This document shows positions 1-10,223 of a stretch of DNA of 64,000 nucleotides, one piece after another (position 1 is the stretch's first letter; every line of letters begins with the position of its first letter). The DNA is from Saprolegnia diclina VS20 (lineage: Eukaryota; Oomycota; Saprolegniomycetes; Saprolegniales; Saprolegniaceae), in assembly GCF_000281045.1 (NCBI RefSeq), contig NW_008246145.1, positions 81,760-145,759 on the forward strand, written 5' to 3'. The notes below the pieces were generated by a model. The model saw nothing but the letters and a program-made list of their open reading frames with translations. It did no database searches and had not been told where the DNA came from. Made by a program: the position numbers and the translations under genes.

Positions 1-234
1 CACTGGCGTCGACGCGTGGGTGTACGACGGACTCTCGCTCACGCACGTCACGCGCGTCGCGTCGATAATATCGGCTTTTCCCTTGCGGGACACCGCCTCG
101 GCATCCGTCGACCGACCAAAGCAGCAGCGCAGCGTCGCCCACGCAAACCCGGCGCAGAAAAGGACCGCGACCAGCACAAGAAACCATAGCGGGTACGCCA
201 CTCCGCTCGCCGTCATCGATGTGTCCGTTGCCAT
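1..234 (-). CDS. Single-pass membrane protein, N-terminal part only
   Basis: The minus strand opens with an ATG at 232-234 and stays open for 78 codons to the left window edge, so the C-terminal part is missing. The protein starts MATDTSMTASGVAYPLW and then has a hydrophobic stretch at about residues 13-37 (FLVLVAVLFCAGFAWA) followed at once by Cys and Arg (RCCFGR). This looks like a signal-anchor or type III membrane segment with a positive cytosolic flank. The rest is polar and Ser/Thr rich. No family was recognised. The start is preferred because no in-frame ATG lies just upstream on this strand. Confidence 0.6.
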   Translation of the reverse strand, partial: MATDTSMTASGVAYPLWFLVLVAVLFCAGFAWATLRCCFGRSTDAEAVSRKGKADIIDATRVTCVSESPSYTHASTPV

Positions 235-1279
235 CTTCGTGTCGCGCCAAATGGAAAATGCTCCAACAGGATCTCGTGTCGGCTTTGTGGCCGATTCTTT
301 GCATTCGATTGTGCCTGCGACAACCCACAACAAACAGCAAACAACTCATGCGTCTTCACAAACCATCGAAATATTGACGGCTGGCGACCACAAACGCAAG
401 TTCCTCGTTGTCTCTGTGGACATTGGAGAAACAGTCGGCGCGTCACGTGACGACCCGACACGATACCGCGCTTTTGTATTCTCACGTAAAAGCTTCGTCG
501 GCAACCATTTGCGCTACATTTTTCGGTTGAAAAAAGAAAAAAGCAAGAGAAATGACGATCCCATCGCTGCCGACCGAGATGCGGGCGAGAGATGCTGCCT
601 CGTTTGAGCCACCGGTTGTCGTTGTCGCTACCGTCCATCTCAACGTCCTCTTGAATGCCACCATTGTGCTGGGCTTGGCCATCGCTGTCGCGTTCGTCGT
701 TCATCGCGTCCAGTGCTGTCTCCGCGTCCTTGTACATCGACGCAGACTCGCTGTCGCACCGACAACGTTATCATCCACAACCCACAAGTGGTCGTTTTGA
801 CTGCAAAATTTCGAAATGCAGCCGCTTTGTACATGCGTCGTGGAGCTGATAACAAGAAGTCAACTCATGAAAGTCGTGGCGCCTGACGTCGGTACAGTGA
901 AAAAGGGTTTTCGACCTCAATCAGGTGATTTCACGTTGCTAGAAGCGGAATGCCGAATATTTCCACCGTCGTCACCTTGATAACAGAGCGAGCGGAATAT
1001 GATTCAATAGTGAAGGCGATACAATTGTACAACAGAGACGGAGACTCCCTTCGCGCATAGCTGGTCCACCCTGGTCCTTCTTTCGAATGCTACTGCGCTT
1101 GCATGTACCAAGGGTCAATAATCAGCTGATTATTGACCCTTGCATGTACTAACTTATACTGCACTGCGTAGTAGCTTTTTCAAACTTGCAATATCGTCGG
1201 TCGTTGGGTTTCAACCTGTCGGTTTTGCAAAATCTCGGTTACAACCTGTGCACAAAAATTACAAAAAAGTACAACGCGC
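235..1279. other. Intergenic region, divergent promoters
   Basis: This stretch separates the minus-strand membrane protein from the large plus-strand gene starting at 1280. Open frames on the minus strand at 482-855 are short, overlap each other and show no domain, so none is called. The region holds the 30-bp perfect palindrome listed separately. The 200 bp before 1280 are more AT-rich than the coding sequence, as expected for a promoter. Confidence 0.5.
1099..1149. repeat. Perfect 30-bp palindrome inside a 10-bp direct repeat
   Basis: Bases 1111-1140 form a perfect palindrome with half-site AGGGTCAATAATCAG and no spacer. The 10-mer TTGCATGTAC flanks it on both sides (1099-1108 and 1140-1149) in the same orientation. 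A perfect inverted core bounded by a direct repeat resembles a minimal foldback insertion with target-site duplication, or a dimeric protein binding site. It lies about 140 bp upstream of the start codon of the 1734-residue protein. Confidence 0.8.
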
Positions 1280-4200
1280 ATGGGATCGCCGGTGCAGCCG
1301 ACGGAAGTGCCCACCGCCGCTGCACCGAGTCGCACAGGGGCTGTAGGCGCCGTTATCTGGCTCTTGTTTGGCGCAAGTGGCAGCCTCTACTACGTCGCCT
1401 TGTTGCAGCCGACGCTGGCCAACGATTTGTGGTGGTCACACTTCAACGCGTCGGGCTACCAAACGCTGCTTGTCGACGTGGTCAACCAGCTGCTTTTGTC
1501 GCCACACCTCGGGCGCGTGCAGTTGGCCGCCGCATCGATCCTCGAGACGCGCTACGATCGCCGAATTGCGACACCGGTCTCGCACCCTACGTACACAATG
1601 GCGCTCGTGACGACGCGCCTCGACGCGATCGAGTATGGTATCTTGCAGCTGCGCAACACTTCGTGGTGGACGCTCGCGTGGCTGCCGACCCAATACTGCT
1701 ACGTCGACTTTGAGAGGCGGTGGGCCATGGCCCACACGGCGCGCCGCCAAATGCGCTGCGATACACAGTTTGCAAGCAATGGGGCCGTGTACCTTGAAGC
1801 GGTCTTGCGCAATACGAATGCAGTCGCGTTCACCGCGTTTTACGCCGGTAAATTCGATGTCGGCATCACAGAGTACCTCGCCACGTCCGAGGCGGGCGCG
1901 TCGTGGATCGCGACAACGACAACGACAAGTGCATCCAGTCAAGCGCCGCTCGCCACGGAAGCGAGCTACTGGCGCTCCCATAATCTCACGTCGTTCGCCT
2001 TGCAGTGGCAGAATTTTGTGCTCCCGGGTATTGACGAGACCATGACGCTAACCACCGCGCTCGGCCTCGACCATGTCATTGCGCTCAAAGCCTACGCGCG
2101 CCGCGACGGGCCGTGGAGTAGCGCGATCTACAATGGCTTCTTCGTCACCGACCTCGGGTGGGGCGCGGCGGCGTGCAACCGCAGCTTGATCCGAAGGTCG
2201 CCCACCTTTTTTCTAACTGCGCCGTGCCCTCGACTGGGGTCCCCACCGTTGGAAGGCATCGTGGGGGTGCCGATGGCCAACGGCGAGTTTACCGACCAAG
2301 CACATTTGATGCGAAACGCGCTTGGACCATTCCTCTCCGTGGACCTCTACGTTGTCCCTGTACCGCTCGAGCTCCACGCGCTAAGCGAGGCATTTCGAGT
2401 CGCGCTGGTCGCGACGATTGCGAGTGCAAGTTGGGTCCATGCGCTGGACCTCAGCGCCGGTTTCTTCCTCGAGGTCGACCTCGCGCCCTTGGCGTGGCGA
2501 GCTGCGGATCGCGTCTACTACGGCGGCAACCCGACGTGTCTTTGGAACAACCCAAAGCCGTTTGTGCAACCGCCCTTGACACATATGGACGACTGCAGTG
2601 TGCAGCGACCTTGGTCCGCGGCGCTGTCGCCCGAGCTCGTGCTCTTTGGACTGAGTGCAATGGACAAAGTAGACACACGTACCATCGACGACATTTGCGC
2701 GCACCAGACGGCTCAACCGGTCTGCATCAGCGTCCTTACGGCGGCGGCACCCCTGGCTATGCGCTCGATCGTGCATGACGCACTGCCATCGATCGTGATG
2801 CCGCTCAACGTCTCGGTGTTGCAGCTCGCTTCGGACGCAAGCGCAAGCAACTGGACCCTGTTGCACCAGCGATTGGCGTCCTGGGAATTCTTTGGACCGC
2901 TTTTGCTCTTGCAGTGGGCCCAAGGCCTCCGAGAGGTCGTCGCCTTTGCCGGCGACAACGGAACTCTGGTGCTTCTCTCGGACATTCCGTTGCCCAGCGC
3001 ACTCCATGCCAACACGTCGGCGTTGAGCGCGGCGAGTCGCGTACTGCTGCTCCTGATAGTCTACTCGGCGGCGGTGCTTGGCGCCATCGCGCTTCTTTTG
3101 ATTGTCCATATTCTCCATGTTCGAGGGCGATGCTCAAGCCAAAATCTTCTCTTCTTTCATCGCGTGGCGGGCTCCACGTGGCTCGGCCGGCCGCTCATGT
3201 TTCTTCGGGGATCGGTCGCGCTCGTGCTTCTCGCTACGGCGCCGATTGGCGTTCATCGTGACGCCGTGCGCGTCACGACGTCCTTAGTGTTGCCCGCGCG
3301 GTCCATCGTCGACATTGCGATCCTCTCGAGCGAGGCCAACTGGGTGGCGTATGTGTGTTACGAGCTGTTGCTGCCGCTACACGCTCGCCCATCGCGCGTA
3401 CCTGCCGTCATGAGCTCCATGGTCCTGTGGTGTCTTTGCTTTGGCTGGACACTAGCATCCCCCGTGGCCGTTGAAGCCACGCTAATGCGGGAGTGCAGTG
3501 CCATCAACATGTATCAGGAGGTGCTTTGTACCAGTGCTACCGTCGTTCTTGGCTCCACACTGCGCGTGCTCGGGCTCTTTGGCGCTCAACTCATTGGAGT
3601 CGTTGCCGCCGTCCTCTGTTCTGGCCGATGGTCAATGCCATCGCTGGCCGCGTACGAGCCGCCGGTCATGATCTCGGGGGCGGGACAGGCGTTCTTAGCG
3701 CCGGCGCCCCCCGATGTTGTTGCAGGCGTCCTCTGCGGCCTTGTGCCTCTACGTCGCAACACAGTGTTTGACATCAAACTCTGGACGATCTCGTCAGCGT
3801 CGTCAGCGTCGTCCACCGACGCGACGGACGACCGACTGCGATCGCGCGCGCCGTCCGCGACCCTTGTGCCCGTGCAAGCGTCGTCGTGGAAGGTGAACCT
3901 GCTGCTCAAGTTGCTCGGCGTCGCCGCCATTGCGCTCGACCTCTGCGGCAGTGTCTCGTACCTAGCGCTGACAAAAGAGAGCATGCCCAACGACCTTCTC
4001 TGGCCGCGCTTCAACATCTCGGGCACGCATGCGTTTCTGGCCCAATGGTTTGTCGACGAAGGCGCACTCGGCACCTCCGAGCACGCGTTGGACAATATTG
4101 TCATCAATGCGCGTGGCGACTTTTCGACACCGATCGCTTCGCTTCCAGTGCTTCCGCAAGGCGGCGCGCGGGCGCAATATACAACCCTAACCTCGCTCTC

Positions 4201-6484
4201 GGATGCCATTGCGGGCCTCCGACTTGTGGACGGCTGTGATGGTCCGTACGTCTTTACGCAGTACTGCTACCTCGACTTGGATCAAAAATGGGAAATGGCC
4301 AACTCGATCAAGCGCCAAGAACGATGCAAGTCGATGGTCAACAATGGCGCGGTCTTTCTCGCTTCTCTGCTTCGGAACGTCGATGTCACAGCGTGCTGGG
4401 CCGAGTCGTTTGAGATTGGGTTTGGCTCCGAGCTACGGCAGTCGTTAGCCGGTCAAGCTCTGTTAGCTTCTTTTACGCCTCCGTACCTCTCGATCGACGA
4501 CGAAGTGTCTTATTGGACGCAAAAAGATATCAAGTCGTATACACTGCAGTGGCAAAACTACAAGTCGATCGGTCTCGTCAACACGTACAATATTGTCAAT
4601 GCCTACGGCGCCTCGTATCCGTTCACGCTGCAGTCGACCGCGGGGTACTACCGCTTGGCGAGCCAGACGTCGTTCCTCATGTACTGGGGCCTCGCCAACG
4701 ACCTCGGGTACCTCCTCCCCAATATGTCCATCATCGGAAGCTACAGTCTCTTGCGGTCGAGCCACCGATTTGCCTTTCGAAACCACTCGCTTTCAGATGT
4801 GTATATGACGACCGGGCTTCTTGACCCGACAATGCCAGGCATAGAGCACGCGTTGACAAGCTCGATTGGTCCGTATGGGACAGTTGACATGTACTTCGAG
4901 CCGGTGCCGGAGCTCGTCCGGCGTGGGGCCCACGCCGCGTACAATGTACTGCGCACCTTGCGCGTACTAGCACCCGCTAGCTACGACGACGTCAACAACC
5001 CCCCGTACGAGGTGTCGCCAGTCCCACTGGCGTGGCTGGACATGAATTTTCGCGCCGTGGGCGGCTCGGTGCTCTGCCCTCCGTCGCTCGGTTATGCGGC
5101 GCCAATTTCCATGCATATGTACGAGGCCTTTACGTTCGAAGCACCGTGCTCCACACTGTTGGCCTCGACGTCGTTTGCTCCGACGGCGGACCAGCACCTC
5201 TTTGCCTACATGTTTACCGCAAGGACGACGACCAACGATCTACCGTCGCTCTGTGCTCAAGCAGGAACGCAAGAGTGGTCGTGCAACGCGACTGTGTCCC
5301 GCGTAGCAGAGTTTCTCGCGCCTTTTGCGAACCTTGTGGAGAATCTCACGAGCCTCTACCGCGACGATATGGTCACGGCCATGTCCCGTCTCGGTGTTGA
5401 GCTCTTTCAGTTTGGCAAGGCGTCGTACCAAGCCCCAATCTCGACCTACTATTTTCCAATCTTGGACCCGCCGTTCGACTACTTTGGGTGGCTCTGGATC
5501 GACGACTGGGTCCGAGGCCAGCGCGACGTCGTCACGTTTCTCGGGGATGCCGGGCGTCGCACCATGATCGGGGGGCTGCTGCAAGCGTCGTCCCAGCCCG
5601 TCGATCCCGCCGAATTGCCAACGGTCTTTGCGTTGTACGCGCGCCGCGGTGTGCAGTACGTGACGCTTATCATGCTCTCGTTGGCGAGTATTGTCTTGTT
5701 GTACACAATGGTATTGCGCGGCGCCATGGAGGGCCGGAACCTCTTCAAGCTCAGCCGCGTCGGTGGCTTTGTCTGGGTCGGACGGCCCCTCATTGGCCTG
5801 CGGAGCGTCACGGCCCTCTGCCTTCTCTCGCGCGGCACCGTCGCTTTGACCCGCGACGGGCATTTCACAGCATTTGCGCCAGTCCACGTTCCTTGGTATG
5901 CGACGGTCCTTGCTGCGAACGAAGTCACGTGGCTGTTGAGCCTCGTCAACGATCTCGATCTGCTCTTCACCCGTGGCACCAGCGCCACGTACGCGACGAT
6001 CGAGATGCTCGTGGTGTGGAGCTGCACCGCGTGCTTGACGGTCTATGCCCCGATCCGCCCGACGATTGCCGTCCACCCGATCTGTACGCCGGTCGAGCTC
6101 GACTTTCAAGTGAGCTGCGTCGCTGGCACCGTGCACGCGGGCTCGTGGACCCGTCTTCTAGTCTTGGTCGGCCTCGTCGTGGGGCTGCATGGCGTTGGTG
6201 GTACGCTCTGGCGAAGACGGTGGCCACCACCAGTGCAATATCGCAGTCGGTCCCGCTTGCTCGCCGGCGGCGCGAAATGGCTCTTTCACCACGGGCCGTG
6301 GCAGGTCGACCGCGTGTACTACTTGGACCGTGCGTCGGCGGCGCTCAATGGGCTCCTTAGCGCTCGCGCCGGCAACGTCTTTTTTGTGCTGGACGTCAAA
6401 ACGTGGCGACTCTTGCAGCTGGGTCCTTGTGCCCGCGAGGATGATGGCGGGTTCGCCAAGGCACTGCCGCTCGTCGACGACTGA
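1280..6484 (+). CDS. Large polytopic membrane protein with two homologous halves
   Basis: This is a single uninterrupted frame of 1734 codons, unusual here because most neighbours are split by many introns. Each half has one N-terminal membrane helix (about residues 16-37 and 870-893), a long non-membrane domain of about 550 residues, and a C-terminal group of several hydrophobic segments (about 590-780 and 1460-1660). The halves are clearly related: QPTLANDLWWSHFNASG matches KESMPNDLLWPRFNISG, TQYCYVDFERRWAMA matches TQYCYLDLDQKWEMA, and FALQWQNF matches YTLQWQNY. NXS/T sites in the long domains suggest a lumenal or extracellular side. The function is unknown; the shape suggests a surface or vacuolar membrane protein from internal gene duplication. 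The ATG at 1280 follows an A-rich leader. Confidence 0.9.
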   Translation: MGSPVQPTEVPTAAAPSRTGAVGAVIWLLFGASGSLYYVALLQPTLANDLWWSHFNASGYQTLLVDVVNQLLLSPHLGRVQLAAASILETRYDRRIATPVSHPTYTMALVTTRLDAIEYGILQLRNTSWWTLAWLPTQYCYVDFERRWAMAHTARRQMRCDTQFASNGAVYLEAVLRNTNAVAFTAFYAGKFDVGITEYLATSEAGASWIATTTTTSASSQAPLATEASYWRSHNLTSFALQWQNFVLPGIDETMTLTTALGLDHVIALKAYARRDGPWSSAIYNGFFVTDLGWGAAACNRSLIRRSPTFFLTAPCPRLGSPPLEGIVGVPMANGEFTDQAHLMRNALGPFLSVDLYVVPVPLELHALSEAFRVALVATIASASWVHALDLSAGFFLEVDLAPLAWRAADRVYYGGNPTCLWNNPKPFVQPPLTHMDDCSVQRPWSAALSPELVLFGLSAMDKVDTRTIDDICAHQTAQPVCISVLTAAAPLAMRSIVHDALPSIVMPLNVSVLQLASDASASNWTLLHQRLASWEFFGPLLLLQWAQGLREVVAFAGDNGTLVLLSDIPLPSALHANTSALSAASRVLLLLIVYSAAVLGAIALLLIVHILHVRGRCSSQNLLFFHRVAGSTWLGRPLMFLRGSVALVLLATAPIGVHRDAVRVTTSLVLPARSIVDIAILSSEANWVAYVCYELLLPLHARPSRVPAVMSSMVLWCLCFGWTLASPVAVEATLMRECSAINMYQEVLCTSATVVLGSTLRVLGLFGAQLIGVVAAVLCSGRWSMPSLAAYEPPVMISGAGQAFLAPAPPDVVAGVLCGLVPLRRNTVFDIKLWTISSASSASSTDATDDRLRSRAPSATLVPVQASSWKVNLLLKLLGVAAIALDLCGSVSYLALTKESMPNDLLWPRFNISGTHAFLAQWFVDEGALGTSEHALDNIVINARGDFSTPIASLPVLPQGGARAQYTTLTSLSDAIAGLRLVDGCDGPYVFTQYCYLDLDQKWEMANSIKRQERCKSMVNNGAVFLASLLRNVDVTACWAESFEIGFGSELRQSLAGQALLASFTPPYLSIDDEVSYWTQKDIKSYTLQWQNYKSIGLVNTYNIVNAYGASYPFTLQSTAGYYRLASQTSFLMYWGLANDLGYLLPNMSIIGSYSLLRSSHRFAFRNHSLSDVYMTTGLLDPTMPGIEHALTSSIGPYGTVDMYFEPVPELVRRGAHAAYNVLRTLRVLAPASYDDVNNPPYEVSPVPLAWLDMNFRAVGGSVLCPPSLGYAAPISMHMYEAFTFEAPCSTLLASTSFAPTADQHLFAYMFTARTTTNDLPSLCAQAGTQEWSCNATVSRVAEFLAPFANLVENLTSLYRDDMVTAMSRLGVELFQFGKASYQAPISTYYFPILDPPFDYFGWLWIDDWVRGQRDVVTFLGDAGRRTMIGGLLQASSQPVDPAELPTVFALYARRGVQYVTLIMLSLASIVLLYTMVLRGAMEGRNLFKLSRVGGFVWVGRPLIGLRSVTALCLLSRGTVALTRDGHFTAFAPVHVPWYATVLAANEVTWLLSLVNDLDLLFTRGTSATYATIEMLVVWSCTACLTVYAPIRPTIAVHPICTPVELDFQVSCVAGTVHAGSWTRLLVLVGLVVGLHGVGGTLWRRRWPPPVQYRSRSRLLAGGAKWLFHHGPWQVDRVYYLDRASAALNGLLSARAGNVFFVLDVKTWRLLQLGPCAREDDGGFAKALPLVDD

Positions 6485-6848
6485 GTTTGGGTCCTAAACA
6501 CAGCGCATATGCACCAAAACGTCAAGCGACCACCAACGTTAACGAAGGAGAGACTAGTGTGCCACGTTCCATACATGGGTGTGCGTCAAGAAGGCTGCGA
6601 GGCTGCCACGTCAGGAACGAATTTTAGCCAATGAGAAGCAAGGAAGTTCAACGTGAGCGTTAATTTCCAATCAAAATGCGACGAATTCGACCACATTGCT
6701 GCTACGTCAACAAGAGTAGTGGAGAGCTCGAGGTCTCTTATCGGGGTGCTATCCGACTGGAGCGTTTGGCGGAACTTTCGGGGGCGTGGAGACTTGGGCC
6801 GCTGGGCGCAGTGGGGCGCAGAACGGTTTGCTTCCGCGGCCGGCGCCA
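6485..6848. other. Convergent intergenic region
   Basis: About 360 bp between the stop of the large membrane protein gene and the stop of the minus-strand EF-hand gene. The two genes converge here, so it should hold both 3' ends. One CCAAT motif occurs at about 6630. The only open frame, on the minus strand, has no recognisable feature. Confidence 0.5.
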
Positions 6849-9673
6849 CTAGACAGAGTAGAGTACTAGAGTGCACAGATTGTCGTCGTGATCGCGTACA
6901 GCATTGACGCTCACGACCTTGTGGACAGCGTTTTTAAACACTTTTTGAAATTCCCGCAGCACGCGCGTCGGGTGCGCAGCCACAAGCGGTGGAATCAGCG
7001 ACGCTTCGCAGTGGCTACGATCCGGACACACATGGTATAATTCCACATACACAATGTACTATACGCTTTCCATTCCGCGGCCTGAAATTCCGCGTCGAGA
7101 CGACAGCCGCTAAAGAGAATGTCCTGAAGCGCTTCGAGTATGCGCGGTGTCTTGTTGACGGCGCGTTGAAACTCTAAGATTTAGTGCAATATTGTTTGAC
7201 AAATAATAAAATAAGAAAAAATAAGAAAAAGAAACAAGAAAATAGTGTACCTTCGACAGTAATGTCGCCATCGCCGTTCTCATCAAGGGCGCGCATGATC
7301 TCATTGACGTTGTTTTCGAGTTCGAGCCCCTTGACCTCTGAAATTGCCCAGTTACTGGACAGATGGCGTGTACTTTATCGCACCGTGCAGCTGCAGCCCG
7401 CGTTTTCGTGAGACTAGTGTCTTGTGAATTTCTTGCTTGGTAACCGTGCCACCGCCATCCAGATCCAGCACCTAGATACGAGGTTAGAAAGCATCGAAAA
7501 TGTACAGATCGGCAATTTACCCAGTGCACCATGCGTGCCCGTGCATCGGGCGTGCCTTGCATGAGCGTCGAGAGTCCTCTACACCATTATTCATCATCAT
7601 GTTTCCATTGTCGTAATCGATATTTACTGAATGAATTCGTCAAAATCCACAAATTGGTCCTTGTTGGCGTCGAATGCTAGAAAGAGACGCATCGCAAGTG
7701 CGTGGTCCACGGGGTGGGAGCGTGCGAGGCGAAAGAAATACGAAATGATCGCGGTAAAGCCGTAGACATCAATCGAGTTGGGCGCTTTCGCATCCGAACG
7801 CGGCGCTACACTCGTCGGTCAACTGAATAGGTTGTGAGAAAGTACGCACCACTCGCTTGCAAGCCCGAGCTCCACAACTTGCGCAGCGTACGAAGCCTAC
7901 GTGGCACTGCATAATGCTAAACGTAATGGCTGTTCGCAGACCCGAGTTTGAGCTTGACGTTCTTTGGGTGTACGGCGAGGCGAAGGGGAAGGGCGCCGGC
8001 AAAACAGTGAAAGAACATTGGTATTCGACTGCACGCAATGCAAAATTCCTAGTGAAAACCCACCATTTCCATTTGAAATATTGTCATATTGTACAAAATC
8101 GACAGTCGACGCACCTGGAATTCCATGTGCCCGTCGTGGTTGCGGTCGACGACCCCAAGCAGCTGTTGGCTAAATAGAATTTGGTCCCAGAGGTCTTCTT
8201 TGTCCGACTGTAGCGTCTGAAACACTTCGTCCACTTCGATGGACCCTAATCGTCGTACGAGGGTAGACCATATGTTTATTATGAAAACGTACGTACCACC
8301 GCCGTCGCGGTCGTAAATGGAGAAGACCCACTTCATTTTTTCAAGGTCCGTGCCGTGCACGAGCAGGTGGCAGAGCTGTGCAAAGTCGCTTAGCGTCACG
8401 GACCGTTCTTGGCTCTTGCCGTGGTGCTGACACGCCGCGGGGTAGCACTTGGCGGCCCACTCTTGGCTGTCAAAGCCCAGCGTCAAGCACAGCATCTAGT
8501 AGAAATTGTTCGCATGTCCCATAAGCTGGTGAAAACACAAAATGACCTTGGCAAATTCATCTTTCGAGAGCACGGCTTGGCCCGAGATCTTCTTCAGTAC
8601 CATCGTGGGCGCCCCGGGGTGCAACGACGCCGCCACTTGGGCGTACGTCTGTAAAATGGCCTTTGGCACAACGTCCGCCGATGCTTTTTGGTTGTCGAGA
8701 TCTAGAGAGCCATGCAGGCAAGGTCTAGGAGGCAAAGGGCTACCCCGCTCGGCGTTTGCCGATGCAGTCCGGCGCTTGACGGCGATCGAGAGCCTACAAC
8801 GACTTGTTTTTTGTACACCGACCATAGATAGGACTCACTTGCGGAGCTGGCGCGCTTGCTGGGCGACGCGGACCATCGTGTAGAGTGACGTGCCCGGGGT
8901 GTCTTCTTCGACCACATTCGTGTCGGGTGTCGCACTCGGTGGTGGCAGCGACGTTCGCGACGGCAGCTGGAGCTCCTCGACCTTGGCGACGCTGAAGCGA
9001 AGGCGGTGCACCGACTCCCTTCGACCGCGCATAATTTGGAGCGACATGTCTTGGTCGCTGGTCCGCGACGAGAGATTTTGCAGCGACTGGTGCAATACCT
9101 CCTATTCACATCTGCGTCCTCCTCCTCCAAATATACTAGAGATGCAAGTACCTGCGCCATGTCGTGCTGGGACGACTTTTCCTTGAGCTCGTGGATTTGT
9201 CGTTGCGTGCGGGCAGACGTGAGCTCCCGCGACAGCAGCGCCCGTGACGACGGTACTCGCGCTCCCCCGGTGGTCAGCAACTTGTCGGGTCGAAACGGTT
9301 TGGACAGGGACCCCAGTTGGCGCAGCTGAATGTGAAAGAGCGACTCCTTGCGCTCCTTGAGGTACGGCGTGGGCGACAGTAGCGCGGTGGCAACCAACGG
9401 CACGCTCGGTGCATCGACCACCAGCGTTCCAGACGGACGACTTGTGTTTGGACGAGCCGGCGACGTCGTTTGGGGTCGTGGCGTCGCGGCTGGATCAATG
9501 GCGTCGAGCTGCGCTTGAAGATCGGCCTTGCCGTTGTGCCCCGTGGTTATTTGCCTCGTGGTGGCCACGGTGCGCAGCGCCTGTAGCAGCGCTCGCGTCG
9601 TACAAGCAATCTCATCGTCGTCACTGTCGTCGACAGCCGGCGACGACTCGAGCGTCGCCATCTCGACCGCCAT
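6849..9673 (-). CDS. EF-hand calcium-binding protein, about 13 exons
   Basis: Splicing about twelve short introns on the minus strand gives one continuous frame of roughly 730 residues. The first exon (9152-9673) starts at an ATG in the context MAVEMATLESS; a second in-frame ATG follows four codons later. Intron 1 is 9102-9151 (50 nt). The N-terminal third is polar and low-complexity. The C-terminal half holds EF-hand loops: DRDGGGSIEVDE (split by an intron after GGG), DRNHDGHMEF, DANKDQFVDFDE, DLDGGGTVTKQE and DENGDGDITVEE. Most keep acidic residues at positions 1, 3, 5 and 12, so calcium binding is likely. The order resembles regulatory or flagellar multi-EF-hand proteins, but no specific family was recognised. 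Edges of the last three exons are the least certain. Confidence 0.78.
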
Positions 9674-10223
9674 GTTTAGAAAAGACACGTTGAAACTGGC
9701 GCGGGAACTTGACTTGACAGCAAAGGCTTGCGGCGGAGGAGAAAGGAGGTTACCAGATTAGAATAATTCACTTGACCGCAATACGCCGACTCCTCTTTAT
9801 TTGTCTAAGACGCTCTTCTCAAGCTAGTTTTGGACTCTTATTACCGGTGTGGATGAACAATTCTATTGAACCCACCATCAAAAACGACTCTCTTCCATGC
9901 TTCGATTCATAAAACTTGCGATTCACACGATTTGTGATTCACAAAACTTGTGATTCAAAAAATTTGGGAATGGCTGACGAAAAGATGCGAATGCACGGTT
10001 GCCGCGAAGCACGAGTCGAATCATCAAGGGAGCCACGCGAGAAAAGGTGGCAGCTTCGCGAGACAAGGTGTCGTCCCGTAGGCTATACGCACGCCATTGT
10101 ACGGCGATATGGCCCATGTCCACGGTTGGTTTGCAGGGAAAAGTGGTGTGCCTGTAGCCTGGCAGAGAAGTAAGTTCGTATCCGGATCCGGTCATTTTCG
10201 CTTAAGCAACATTTGCACGCGTC
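9674..10223. other. Divergent promoter region with short AT repeats
   Basis: About 550 bp between two divergent genes. Positions 9909-9962 contain several near copies of an AT-rich unit of the type ACTTGYGATTCA (aacttgcgattca, atttgtgattca, aacttgtgattca). This may be a cluster of regulatory sites or a simple-repeat relic. No gene was recognised. Confidence 0.45.

Noticed and set aside
20-607. 195-codon plus-strand frame at the left edge
   Set aside because: It lies opposite a better minus-strand frame with a signal-anchor and has no domain or promoter-like context.
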